Assembly: GCA_013399015.1 (NCBI GenBank)
Contig: VWZX01002958.1
Coordinates: 1,196-65,195, forward strand
Origin: Galbula dea
Taxonomy: Eukaryota > Chordata > Aves > Piciformes > Galbulidae
DNA: 64,000 bases
Direction: 5' to 3'
Part shown: piece by piece, positions 1 to 11,870 of the stretch
Position numbering within the stretch: the first letter of the stretch is position 1
Layout of the letters: each line of letters opens with the position of its first letter
Translations under genes and position numbers: made by a program
The notes under the pieces: model-generated
What the model was told of the DNA's origin: nothing
The model's database searches: none
What the model saw: the letters and a program-made list of their open reading frames with translations, nothing else

Positions 1-633
1 AGCAGTGTGCCCAGGTGGCCAAGAAGGCCAACGGCATCCTGGCCTGTATCAGGAACAGTGTTGTCAGCAGGAGCAGGGAGGTGATCATGCCCCTTCACTC
101 AGCATTGGTGAGGCCTCACTTTGAGTACTGCATCCAGTTTTGGGCCCCTCACTACAAGAGGGACATTGAAGTGCTGGAGAGAGTCCAGAGGTGGGCTACC
201 AAGCTGGTGAAGGGCTTAGAGCATAAATCTTATGAGGAAAGATTGAGGGATCTGGGCCTGTTTAGCCTGGAAAAGAGAATATTGAGGGGAGACCTCATCG
301 CTCTCTATAACTACCTGAAGGGAGGTTGTAGAGAGGCAGGGACTGGTCTGTTCTCCCTGATGGAGAGTGATAGAAAGAGGGGAAATGGATGGAAACTGTG
401 CCAGGGGAGGTTCAGGTTGGGTATTAGGAGGAATTTCTTTACTGAAAGGGTTGTCAGCCATTGCAACAGGCTGCCCAGGGAGGTGGTTGAGTCACTATTC
501 TTGGAAGTGTTTAAGAGACGGGTGGGTGTTGCGTTGGAGGGAATTGTTTAGTGAGTTGATACGGCTAGGACAAAGGCTGGACTCGATGATCTTCAAGGTC
601 TCTTCCAGCTGTGACTATTCTATGATTCTATGA
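1..633 (+). mobile_element. CR1 LINE, 3' part, cut by the window edge
   Basis: An open frame from about position 15 to 551 encodes the C-terminal end of CR1 ORF2 (after the reverse transcriptase fingers and palm): recognisable blocks are ALVRPHFEYCIQFWAP, LERVQRWATKLVKGLEH, LGLFSLEKR and NRLPREVVES. About 80 bp of 3' untranslated sequence follow, ending in two copies of the ATTCTATG tail. The frame is uninterrupted for 178 codons, so the copy is fairly young. The 5' side continues outside the window, so its full length is unknown. Confidence 0.93.
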
Positions 634-1925
634 ATAAGAGGATTCTGAAATAAAAGGAGGATAATAAATAAAAACAAGGTAATAATAATAAAAAAGTGGT
701 GGTAATGTATGGTAAATTAATTTCTTTCATTGCTCTCCGAATTGCCCTAAGGCAGGAATCTGTCACTGAGAGTACTATTAATAATGTCAGTCAGGCATGG
801 CCCAATACCTCTTTGTCTGATTTAGTGCGCTACAGAAGACAGGACAGCTAGAGCCCTTGCAATTATCATCAGAGTGCTAAGAAAACCTACCTGGTTTTCT
901 TCCAGATACATTCAGATTTTAAATCTATTAGTTTGGATGGAACACATCTGAAACTCAATGTTTTTCTGTGGTATAAAGCATTATGTCTAATTTTTTCTAG
1001 ACTTGCCATTTGGAGATTTTGTATTAATCCCAGCCTGTAAGCCACAGCAACATTAGTGGGTATGAGCTTGGAAGAACCATCCAAGCAGAAAATGGTTTTC
1101 ATGAAAATTCAAACCGTCGCAGTTTGAGAAGCTCTGTTTTACTTCAACAAATTTTGTTTTAAGAGATTAGGCAGGTGGCTAAAAACCTGCCGATCTCATG
1201 TCCCCTTGTCTGCAGCCACTTTCCAGAGGAGAGAAATTCTGTTTTAATTACAATTTTGTATTGCACTCTCCAAAACACAGGCTATCAGCCAATTTAGCAT
1301 TTGTGCAATTAGACTCCTGCCCATTAAAAGTCTACAGAGATGTGCCACTCATTACAAGTTCTGAACTAACCCAGTGATAAAATGGTGAGTGTCTTTATGG
1401 ATCTGTTTGATGCCATCTTTTTCACTTGAAAGTATCTAAAATAATTTTAATGTATTAGGATGTTCTGCCTCTGAATAGAACATGTTTTTAGAAAAAACAG
1501 TGTGGGAATCTGCTATGTGTCCTACAGACACAGAGAAAGCACTCAGAAAGAGAAGAAGACAAGTAAAGATAGCTTTGACCTCTCCTTATACCCTCTGGAT
1601 GCAGTGTTGCTATAGCAGTTCAAGTAAATTCTCACAGGCACTGGAAGGTGCCCTAAATCACCCCTCTTTCAAAGAGCAACATTTCTGGACAGTAGTGCTA
1701 CCACGTGATTTTACTGCCTTCCAACCCTGCTTTTGGCATGCTTCCCATGGCTGGGTTTAGGAGAGCTCATTAGATGACTCCTTGCCATCTTAACTCCTGA
1801 CCTGCAGTGTCATCCCTCTTCATTTTCAAAGCTGTTAGATCCCTTTTATAAATCTCTGTCCCTCTCAATCAAAGCACAAACCCATATATTTATAGCTCTC
1901 CATTCCTCTGTGCAAGAAATTAAGC
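634..1925. other. AT-rich intergenic sequence
   Basis: No recognisable gene or repeat. Short open frames here (for example 1482-1760) have no familiar motif and look like chance. Confidence 0.5.
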
Positions 1926-3950
1926 AGAGCAGGAAGGAGACCTGTGTGGCTAAGGACCTACTTCTCAAGCTGGGGCGTAGGAAGGAAATGCGCAGGTAAT
2001 GGAAGCAGGGACTAGTGGCCTGGGGAGAGTACAGGGAAATGGCTAGGATGTGCAGGGATGGGATCAGGAAGGCCAAGGCACAGATGGAGCTGAAGTTGGC
2101 AAAGGATGCAAAAAAATAATTAAAAAATGTTCTATAAATACATTAATCAGAAAAGGAAGGTCAGGGCTAGTGTTCCCCCTCTGATGAACAATGATGGAAA
2201 CCTACTAACAAAGGATATGGAAAAGGCTGAACTACTCAATGAGTTCTTCATCTCAGTCTTTACTGGCAGCCAAGTTTCCTGTACAGACCAAGACTTGGTA
2301 GCCCTAAGAGAGAGTTGGGGCAATGAAGGGCCTCTCACTGTAAGTGAAGAGCAGGTTCAGGATCACCTGTTGAAACTCAACAAGAACAAGTCTATGGACC
2401 CTGATGGCATGCATCCCAGGGTCCTGAGGGAATTGGCCAACGTAGTTGCAGGACTACTCTCCATCATATTTGGCAAGTCATGGCAGTCAGGTGAAGTCCC
2501 AGGTGACTGGAGGAAGGGTAACATCACCCCTATATTTAAAAAGGGCAGAAAGGAAGACCCAGGGAACTACAGGCCTGTGAGCCCCACCTCTGTGCCTGGG
2601 AAGATCATGGAGTGCATTGTCATGGAAGTGATGGTAAGGCACATGAGAGACAAAGAGGTGATCCTAGGAAGCCAGCATGGATTCACTAAGGGCAAATTGT
2701 GCCTGACCAATCTGGTAGCCTTCTATGATGGAGTGACTGCAATGGTTGATGAAGGAAGACCAACTNTGATGAGGGAAGACCAACTGATGTCATCTACCTG
2801 GACTTTTATAAGGCATTTGATACAGTTCCTCATGACATCCTTATCTCCAAACTGGAGAGATATCGATTTGATGGGTGGGTTATTTGATGGGTGAGGAATT
2901 GGCTGGATGAACGCAGCCAGTGAGTTGCGATCAATGGCACTTTGTCTAGGTGGAGACCAGTAACAACTGGTGTCCCTCAGGGCTCTGTGTTGGGACCAGT
3001 ACTCTTCAATGTCTTTATTAATGACCTGGACAGGGGTATTGAGTGCACCCTCAGCAAGTTTGCAGATGACATGAAGCTGAGTAGTGTGGTTGATACACCA
3101 GAAGAGTGGGATGCCATCCAGAGAGACCTGGACAAACTTGAAAAGTGGGACTAAGAGAATCAGATGAAGTTTAATAAGTCCAAGTGCAAGGTCCTGCATC
3201 TGGATAGGGGCAACCCAAGATATAACTACAGACTGGAAGAGGAACTCATCGAAAGCAGTCATGCAGAGAAGGACTTGTGGGTTGTGATAGATGAAAAGCT
3301 GGATATGAGCCAGCAATGTATACTCACAGCCCAGAAAGCCAACCATACCCTGGGCTGCATCAGGAGAGGCATGACCAGCAGGTCTAGGGAAGTGATTCTG
3401 GCTCTCTACTCTGCCCTTGTGAGGCGCCACCTGGAGAACTGTGTACAGTTCTGGGGTCCTCAGCATCAGAAAGATGTGGACCTCTTGAACCGGGTCCAAA
3501 GGAGGGCCACAAATATGATCAGAGGACTAGAGCACCTCCCCTATGAGGATAGGCTGAAGGAGCTGGGATTGTTCAGCCTAGAAAAGAGAAAGATTAGAGG
3601 GAACCTGCTAGCAGCCTTTCAGTACCTGAAAGGGGATTACAAGATAGAAGGGGAGAGACTTTTCAGCTGGTCAGATTGCAACAGGACAAGCGGGAATGAA
3701 TATAAGCTGAAGGAGGGGAGGTTTATACCAGAAATTTGAAGGAGGTTCTTCACCCAGAGGGTGGTGAGAAACTGGAACAGGTTGCCCAGAGAGGTTGTGG
3801 AGGCCTCATCCCTGGCAGCATTCATGGCCAGGCTGGATGTGGCCCTGGGCAACCTGGTCTACTGTGTGGCACCCCTGCCCATGGCAAGGGGGTTGGAGCT
3901 AGATGATCTTTAAGATCCCTTCCAACCTGAGCCATTCTATGATTCTATGA
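1926..3950 (+). mobile_element. CR1 LINE, 5'-truncated, about 2.0 kb
   Basis: The element begins in the linker between endonuclease and reverse transcriptase of ORF2 and runs to an ATTCTATG-type tail at 3936-3950. The order of conserved blocks is the normal one: thumb/linker, reverse transcriptase, C-terminal domain, 3' untranslated region. It carries a single undetermined base at 2766 with the same 18-19 bp written on both sides, which looks like an assembly join. Confidence 0.93.
2127..3836 (+). pseudogene. CR1 ORF2 remnant (reverse transcriptase plus C-terminal domain)
   Basis: In the family, ORF2 encodes an endonuclease and reverse transcriptase that copies CR1 RNA at the nicked target. 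Visible here are the reverse transcriptase blocks NYRPVSPTSVPGK, the QHGFTKGK motif, PQGSVLGPVLFNVFINDLD and the catalytic FADD at 3059-3070, followed by the C-terminal blocks ALVRRHLENCVQFWGP and LGLFSLEKR. The frame is broken: open pieces are 2127-2894, 2942-3154 and 3164-3739, separated by stops or frameshifts, and the last roughly 100 bp shift frame again. The catalytic aspartates remain but the reading frame cannot yield an intact enzyme. The long antisense frame at 2723-3499 is a shadow of this gene. Confidence 0.9.
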
Positions 3951-6900
3951 CATTTATTCTTTAGTTTCTGGGTAATGCTACTGTGAAGGTATTTTGGTCC
4001 ACTACACACAACTGTATTGCAATGTGATACTCATATCTTATCAGATCATCCAAGTAAAATGTGTGTTGTCTTTCTGGACAGCCAGCAATGGCAGAAATGT
4101 ATCCAGTTGATAATCTGATTATATTTCTCAATAGTGGACAAGGTATTCAGGTATTGTTGGGCAGAAAGGCAGCAAAATTTAATTTCTGCAGTGATTGCAA
4201 GTTTATATAATTTATTTATAATAATTTATTTATTATTATTTATTTTTAAATAAAACCAATTTTATTTAACATCTGTACTAATAACCTCTGGGAACTGAGA
4301 AACAATACAGTGGGAGCAGAGACAAGACACGAAAGAAAACTAAATCAGTAGGCTTATTCTCTAACTCAAATTTAAATATTTACATTTGTGGGATTAATGC
4401 CTAAGTGACATAACTAAGAAAAATAATTATTTTCTGTCAGGGAAATGCCATTACTACATATGGTTCATGAAATGAAGAAAACTGGGAATATGTGATGCTG
4501 GAAGAAATGTGAAAAATGAGGACTGATATAGAGGTGCAAACTGAATATGAAATTACAGTCAAGCTGCCACAATGAGGGGACCTTGTAGCAGAGCAGATGA
4601 TGGTTACTCCTATATTTTGCTGAACTCACAGAGGGGCTGTAGCCTGGGCAGAAAGGCAGCAACATTTAATTTCTGGGGTGATTGCAAGTTTATACTTGGT
4701 TTGCAAGTTTACTACTTGGTCTGTTTAAATGTGGTAGGTTCCTGATTATATTACATTATTATGCCTCAGACAGGTGATTGAACTCTGATCCTGTAATGGC
4801 AAGTTTTCTTAATGTGGAAATAATTTACACAGGATGACCAGCCTCAGCTGCTCCCTTTTAACTAGAAAAGTGTCTCACATGTCCAATGCTGCAGTTACGG
4901 ACTTGTCCTGGTACAGTTTTGTAAACAAGTGTATTCAAATAGTTATATGCTAACAATGATAATTTTTGCCTTCTAAATTTGATTTTCAGAGGCATGTCTT
5001 TAAGAGCCTCCTGTTGGCAGTGCAGATCAGAGGTGGGGAGCAAGGTCACCACTCCCGTCATCCACTCACTGTGTCTGCACTTATGCTTTTCAATGCTGAA
5101 ATGCTTTTACAATGAATGGTGCCAGTAATACAGTTAGTAAGAAATCTGGGCCTTGCAGGAATACATAAATAAGCAAAGACATGAGAAGGAGTGAAAGAAA
5201 AAGCCAAAAGGGACTCTAGAATTTGCATTTGTTTTCCTTGGATCTTTTTCAGTCTGTTTGCCTTCTCTCTCTAAAATGATTTGGGTGAACTAATGACTCC
5301 ATGGTATTTATCACTTTAATTAACAATGAATGATGCAGATGAAATTTACTGAATAATAAAGCTGTAAACAGATGTACTTTACAGATCATTATGCACAACC
5401 GTAAATTTAGGAAAAGAGCAAGACTTACCACACTTAATTAGGTAATGACTAGGAGGACTCAGGAGTTTATGGCCAATATTTTCATCCATTAAATAAAAGA
5501 GATGTTCCCAATTTTTAAATTATTAGCTGAATTAAATTTAAATCACATCAGCAGAAGCACCTTGGAGTTATCATTGCTTCGAGAGCTTGATTTACTTGAG
5601 GGATATCTAGAAGAAAGAAAAGTGGAAGTCAGGAGGAGTGCAGAATGAAGTACACTGCAAATAATTAAAAAACATAGATAATTGAATGCACTGGATAAAA
5701 CCCATCAAGTAATGTTTTCTTGCAGCTCATGACCAGTGTGGGAAGCATATTAGAAGCACAGAAAATAAGGATTCCTCATCAACACCAAATGGGTCAGGAA
5801 GTGCAAGTGAAAGTGCCAAAGGCCTTAGAGACACAGGCAACTGCTGCCTGGGCTCTGTCTATGGGGAGAGGTCGCTTGATGTGGCCACTTCTTTGGTGTA
5901 CTCATTTTTTACAAAGTATAAACAAGCCTGTGAGAGATGAACTTTGAACTAGCTATTAGCAGAATTAATGTCTTCTACCCTTCACCAAATGGCATCAGCT
6001 CTGCTTGTGGAGGAGCAAAACAGCAGTAACAATACACAGCCATGAGTGTCAATCCCATGGTGCGAACAACTGCAGTTACAAAGCTTTATTTGGTGGGTGG
6101 CCGAGGGAAAAAAGGAGGAGTGCAGATGTCACATAGCAAGTGTCTGTGCCTATTGCCCCCATGCTCCAAATTTCTTTACTTGAAATACTTTTTGTTTTTA
6201 ACCCTCAGTAAGATGTCCCTCAGATGTTGGAATTTTCTAGACAGAAATTACTCTTCATGATCCATTCAGAGCATAATACCAGTTACAGGCCCATTTGAAT
6301 GCCCATAAGGAGTCTTTCCATCGGCTTCCTTGCTCTTTGGTTATTCTCTGTATTCTCACTCTCTTGTCAGCTTCTTGCTGACTAATATGTGATAGAAATT
6401 ATTACTGATATTTGTGGTGGGGCAAAATGGGAAAGTAAACACCTGAAAAAGCAGTTTTTCTGACAGCAGGTTGTCTTTTCTGAAATGGTATAGTCTATGA
6501 TTTTGAAACAATGCTAATAAGTGAATACCCTGGCTAATGAGATTGTCTTCACCAGCCAAAAGCATTGTGTCATTAATGGAGTTGCATAATGTGAATAACC
6601 TTAAATGAAAAGAACTAAAATCCCTCTTTCAGCCAATACCCTACATAACCCCAAAACCAGAACTGGGCTCCTTTCCTTTTTACGGAGGACTGGCAAAAGT
6701 ACTATGTTTTTCACAGCCACCTTTAATCTCAACAGGCAGAGCTCAGGAAATTACTGCAGGGGATTGCTTCCATGCTTACTTAGGTATTGGCCTTTCCGCA
6801 AGCCACGGTTCATTGGGTCTTGCTGGGTGCCCTTGGCTGCAGAGCTGCCTGGTGTCATTATGCACCAAAAACCAACAAAGGGATTTGAGCTGGCTTCAAA

Positions 6901-9889
6901 GGACATAGGACCCATGGCCCGGGCTGAGGGGGGCTGACAAAGAGCGAGGAAAAGTCAGGCTTCAGTAACTTTTAATGACAGCTCTTGGTAGGGTTAAAAA
7001 AACAACTCAGCCATTGTGCTGTGATTCAGTCTGAAAGGGAGCCCATCACCCTTGCTGCTACAGGTCGCAGCACTGAGAAAGAGATTGTTATCCTCAGAAT
7101 TAATCATTCAGAACTATGGAGTGCAATGCCAAGCTCAGATGCAAAACTCACTTCTGCCTGCCAGACTGGAGACTGATTACTGCCACTTCTGTGATCTCAT
7201 CCTGCCTGCAGTATCCTGCCTCATCTATCAAATTACTTTTTCGTTCCAAATGGGAAAAAGGAAATTGTTTCAGCAAAGTCCATCTTCATCCACTTCCCAG
7301 GTACCCTAATCAGCTCCTGAAGTAACACACCGACTGGTGCAGCACTTTAAATATCTCTAGCTGGAAAAAGTCCCAAATAAAGTATCATATTTTACTTGTC
7401 CCATTTCTTAGTATTCCTTTGGCTAACAGGAAAAAAAAAAATTTAGAAAGCTCTCATTGTCTTTTCTGGCTTTTGCTGGAAATAAAAAATGTTGAAGAAA
7501 AAAATCACTGTCTGAATTGGTAAGAACTAGCAGAGGAGAGTTCCCATTTGAAACTCTCCAGAAATGCCATATTCTTGACATTTTTTCTCATCAGTCCTAC
7601 TCATAAGCTCTTGGATATTTTTCTGGCTTTAAAGCATTGTGTCTGCCAACATCATAGACAAAATCTGTCCCAGTCTTGGTACCTTGGCCACATCTTCTAT
7701 GATCCTCTACTGAGGACAAACTTTCCTCATTATTCACCTCTCTGTAAATTTCCTGTGACAAGAATGTACTATGTTCTCATTAGATGAGTGAGGCACAGAT
7801 GTTGATGCTTCTTTTCTTTTGAGCAGTATTTATTTACTATGATTTGTGCTAAAACAGCTCCCAAAAGCCCCACTGGAGACCTGGGCCCTGAGACGACATG
7901 GATTATACATGAGGTACAGCTACATACCCCCACAGTTTACAGTCTAAAATAAGAAGTCAAACAACTCAAATGTTGTTGCAGACAAAGAAACTCACATATA
8001 TCACTAAATGAAACAGTTCCAGTGGGAGAAGGATTTTCTTGACTCTGTGGATATCACTGGCAGAAATTCAACCCCTGAGAATATCAGTATAAAATGTGAT
8101 CTTAGAATACATCGAATACCATATATTTAATAATTTAAATGAAAGTATACTTAACCTGTGTTTTATTTAACATCAGAATAGCCTCTATTAGCATTGATTT
8201 CAATAGTCAGATATCTGCTTGCTGGATTTCTGCTGTATTACTGGTAATCTTCACAATTAATTTTATCACTGATTCCTTCTGAACTTCTGTTTCTCAGGCA
8301 CTTTTATTCTGTAAAACAGCTCTTTGTGGCAGTTATCTAGAACTTATAATAGCTTCACATAGAGAATTCAGAGGTATTACATGACTGTTATTTTAACATC
8401 GTTTGTGTATTCAGTTGCACAGACTTATGAAATGTAATTATGAGAAAGGGTTTAGAGAATTTATGTATAAGATATTTTACAGTCATCAGCAACCTCAGCA
8501 AAGCCCTGTTGAACCAACACAGGAAGGCAGAGAGAAATATGCCTGTTTTTCTAGCTCTCTGGAGTGTTTTCCCATTTGTTGATTCTACAAATTTTTCAAG
8601 TTAAACCTAGTTCCAGGGCCATGGGAAATTGCCCTAGACTTATATCCATACACTGCAGAGGAAAAAACCCTGATCTCGCACAATAAATAATTTTCCATTT
8701 CATTTTAATATGAAATCACATGATAGCACGCTGGGGAAACTGGAAATGTAATGGTATTGCAGCTGCACATGGGCACACCAGCAGAAGGACAAACCCAAGA
8801 CAATACTGAGTTCATAAGTTCAGATCCAGCACAGGGTTATACAAGCTGAATTACAACTTTTGCTGGACTCGAATCCTTAGAGAACACATGGTATCTTGTA
8901 TCCTATAGCAGAACAACTGGGATGCTTAGAAATGACAGACTTCGAGTGTGAGTATTTCTGCCCTTTCCTATCTTAGAATAATCACGAACTTGCTCTTTCC
9001 CTCCTAACAATGGGAGTTGCAAATGACAAAGTACACCAGATTTTCAATAATTTTCAGTTCCCTTTTGTGGCATGATGGAAATATCATGGCAATAGCTTGA
9101 TGCATTCACACATAATAATACCTTTTTTCAGGAACAAAGTACTCCACAAAATAAATATACTTCTTGGTGTACGTCAGGTAAAAACCTATTGGATTTTAAT
9201 GTCTCAGGATGAGGAAAAAAATGTTTTAACCCGTGGTTCTTCTCATGTTTAGATGGAAGCAACACTCCTAACCTAAAATGGCTGACAGGCTGTCTGGGAG
9301 AGTGTGGAGAAGAGCCGCAGAGAACGTGCAGGGTCGAGTATCTCCTGAAGACTTACGCAACTTTGCTGGCCAGCAAATCAACTGTCTCATAAAGACCACC
9401 TCAGCGAGAGTAAGGCTTCATAAGAGTTTTGACACCACTAAGTGTATCTGTAGGAAAGGGAGATCCCTGGGGTCTAGTACCCACTCTCTCCTGTATCCAT
9501 GATCAACAGTTCACAGCAAGCCAAGCCACAATGGAATTTCCCCTTTTTTGTTTCAATCACCATTCCTGGGTTGCTTTGCTGTTTTAATTCAGATCACAGG
9601 TCCATAACAAGAAGGTATGGGGAGAGCACTATGCATCTCCTGGGCAGGATCCTGCCCACCACAGCTGAAACCACATTGACTTTTGTAGGACTTCAGCAAA
9701 GGAACAGACCTGAAGGAAAACATAAAGGGAGTTAGTGAATGAATTAAGCAAAATGATGGTTTGTTGCTGTGTCTTCCTTCTGGCCTCCTTTCTGATGATG
9801 AGCCAAGGAAACTGGAAGGTCATCGGACATGTACATTGGCTTGTGTGGCTCTGGAAAGATCTAGATTGTGCTGTATGCAGCAGGTCTTT
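3951..9889. other. Intergenic sequence, mostly unrecognised
   Basis: AT-rich sequence with no convincing coding exon. Notable only are an A/T-only stretch around 4205-4262 and a 49-bp direct repeat (4159-4207 and 4646-4694). Open frames such as 5720-5947, 6605-6937 and 9278-9502 lack motifs and have no splice or promoter support. It may contain old, diverged repeats or regulatory sequence that I cannot recognise by eye. Confidence 0.45.
4159..4694 (+). repeat. 49-bp direct repeat, copies at 4159-4207 and 4646-4694
   Basis: The two 49-bp copies differ at three positions by eye and are 487 bp apart in the same orientation. The second is followed at once by a shorter partial echo (GCAAGTTTA recurs at about 4700). 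No element family is recognised. Confidence 0.8.
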
Positions 9890-9952
9890 AATTTGGGGGT
9901 TTTTTGATATTTTCCTAATGAGTCTTTTCCAAGCTTAATGATTCTATGATTC
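9890..9952 (+). mobile_element. Possible eroded CR1 3' end
   Basis: The segment ends in TTAATGATTCTATGATTC, which fits the CR1 3' terminus and ATTCTATG tail; sequence upstream resembles CR1 only weakly. Confidence 0.45.
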
Positions 9953-11865
9953 TTGATCTGAGAACCTAAAATTAGGCTCTTAAATCTGAATGTAAGCCCT
10001 TAAACAAAGGTTGCCAAGAATTTTAGTGGGATTTGGCAGTACCTGGGCTACTACTGAACTCTTCATTGCAGGCAACATCTCACTGCAATGCAATCATGTA
10101 TTTTTAACACAATGGATTCCATAGCAACCATGAACTCCAACACAACCCAGGGGAGTGAGCTGAATCTAACTTCCAGCAGACCTCTGTCTCACAAGAGATA
10201 TCCATCACAATCTGTCCAAAAGCACTGCAACAGTTACATCCCATCATGATTTAGCAAAAACTATAGAACAAATAGTTCCTAAAATAAAGTAACTGAAATC
10301 TGCTTCTTTCAACATACCTTATAAAATCTTTTTCCTCCCAAATTTATGTTTCTTTTTTCATCTTTAGGAATCACTAAAACTATAGCTCCCTTCTTTTAAC
10401 CTATAGCCATTCCTCACTCTTTTGTTTGACCCACCATGATCTCATGCCGTTCCAGAGTAATTTCACTACAACCACAATCCATGTACAAATTCATGCTGTA
10501 TAGTCCATTCTCTCCTTGCCTAGCTTTTCCTAAAACATTTCTATATTTACGTAGTCATCTAAACCAAAGAAAAGCACTTGGAAAATCTATTTCCTTACAG
10601 AAGGGAAGGAACTAACTTTTGCTACTCTTTTAGTTATATCAGCTGCTAGAGTGAGAGGGTCCCCATAGCAGGTTATGTAGATATGCTTTGCTGCAGACTT
10701 ATTGTATTGTCCATGATTTCTACTCAAAGGACCCTGAAACAAACAAAAATCATAATCCTGTCCCCCCAACTTTCTCAAACAATATCTCAGAGTAGAAAAG
10801 AACACTCATTTGTCTTTTTTTTAAATGATATTTTAATTACTCATGTCATGCCTCAGCAAAGTGGCTAGCCTTTTGTTAAAATAGGGCTTAATTGTGTTAC
10901 GGAGCCTTCATGGGACCCTCACACATAAAGCGCTTTTCTTCAGACTTTCAAGACCTAAATTTGCAGTTGGCTCCTGACCAGCGCACTCGAGCAGATAGGC
11001 ACGTAGGTAGCGGGCAGACCCTGTGTTGATGAAGTAATCATAGTTGACTGCCTTGCCGGTGCTATTCCACAAATATGCCCACAAACAAAGTTTGTATATG
11101 TATGTTGGTTTTAAATTCAAATTCATTCATTAAAAAAAAAGCCCTTGGTATGTCAGAAAGCATGAAGACACCTTCGCAGACTGTTGGCTACGCCTCAGCA
11201 AAGCTTTACAACAGTCTGTTAGACAAAAAAGAGACTGATGCAGATACCTTAATAAGCATCCCATCTGTGAGGTCATCGGGATATTTGAAACAACTTTCAG
11301 CTCTCATTAGTTTAGTGGTTTCCACAAGCATGTTCTTATCTTTTGCAGCCGAACTTCCTGGGAAAGCCTCCGAGCTGGGTGACATTCTTACACATGGGTC
11401 AGTCTGCAGTAATGAGCCACCAATTTATGTGTCCTTTGCACTCTTGGGCAGTATATGTTTATATTAACCTTTCATTTTGTGAATTTTTTCCCTTTATCCA
11501 TGTAATTCTCTGGCTTCTACCATGCAAATCTCATTATTCCTAATAGGCTGCAATTAGGATCTCCAAGCTATTGACCACAGTCATTTGTAACAGCGAAGGG
11601 CATTTTCAAAGAATAAGTGTTTTTTCTGCTGTACTAATGATGGAATGTGTAACAGACACTGCCTGAAAAGCAATAGCGAATGATGGAGCTGCAGGTTAAT
11701 GGGAGTTCTTATCAACTCCCTTCTTTTGTACCTTTAATTAACGCAGAAGGTATAGCGTAGTCTATTGCTTCACATAAAACACGCTATGAATAACACTGCA
11801 ATGAAATGAGACTTAAGAGTTTTCAAGTCAGCTAGGTCTGAACGAGTAAATGGATATTTATCACA
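9953..11865. other. Intergenic sequence
   Basis: Nothing recognised with confidence. The segment near 10885-11085 is more G+C rich than its surroundings and open on the minus strand (see findings). Confidence 0.4.
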
Positions 11866-11870
11866 ATGTC

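Noticed and set aside
2723..3499. 258-codon minus-strand frame
   Set aside because: It is the complement of CR1 ORF2; its translation has no independent meaning.
11075..11467. 130-codon plus-strand frame
   Set aside because: No motif, no splice or promoter support, ordinary intergenic composition.
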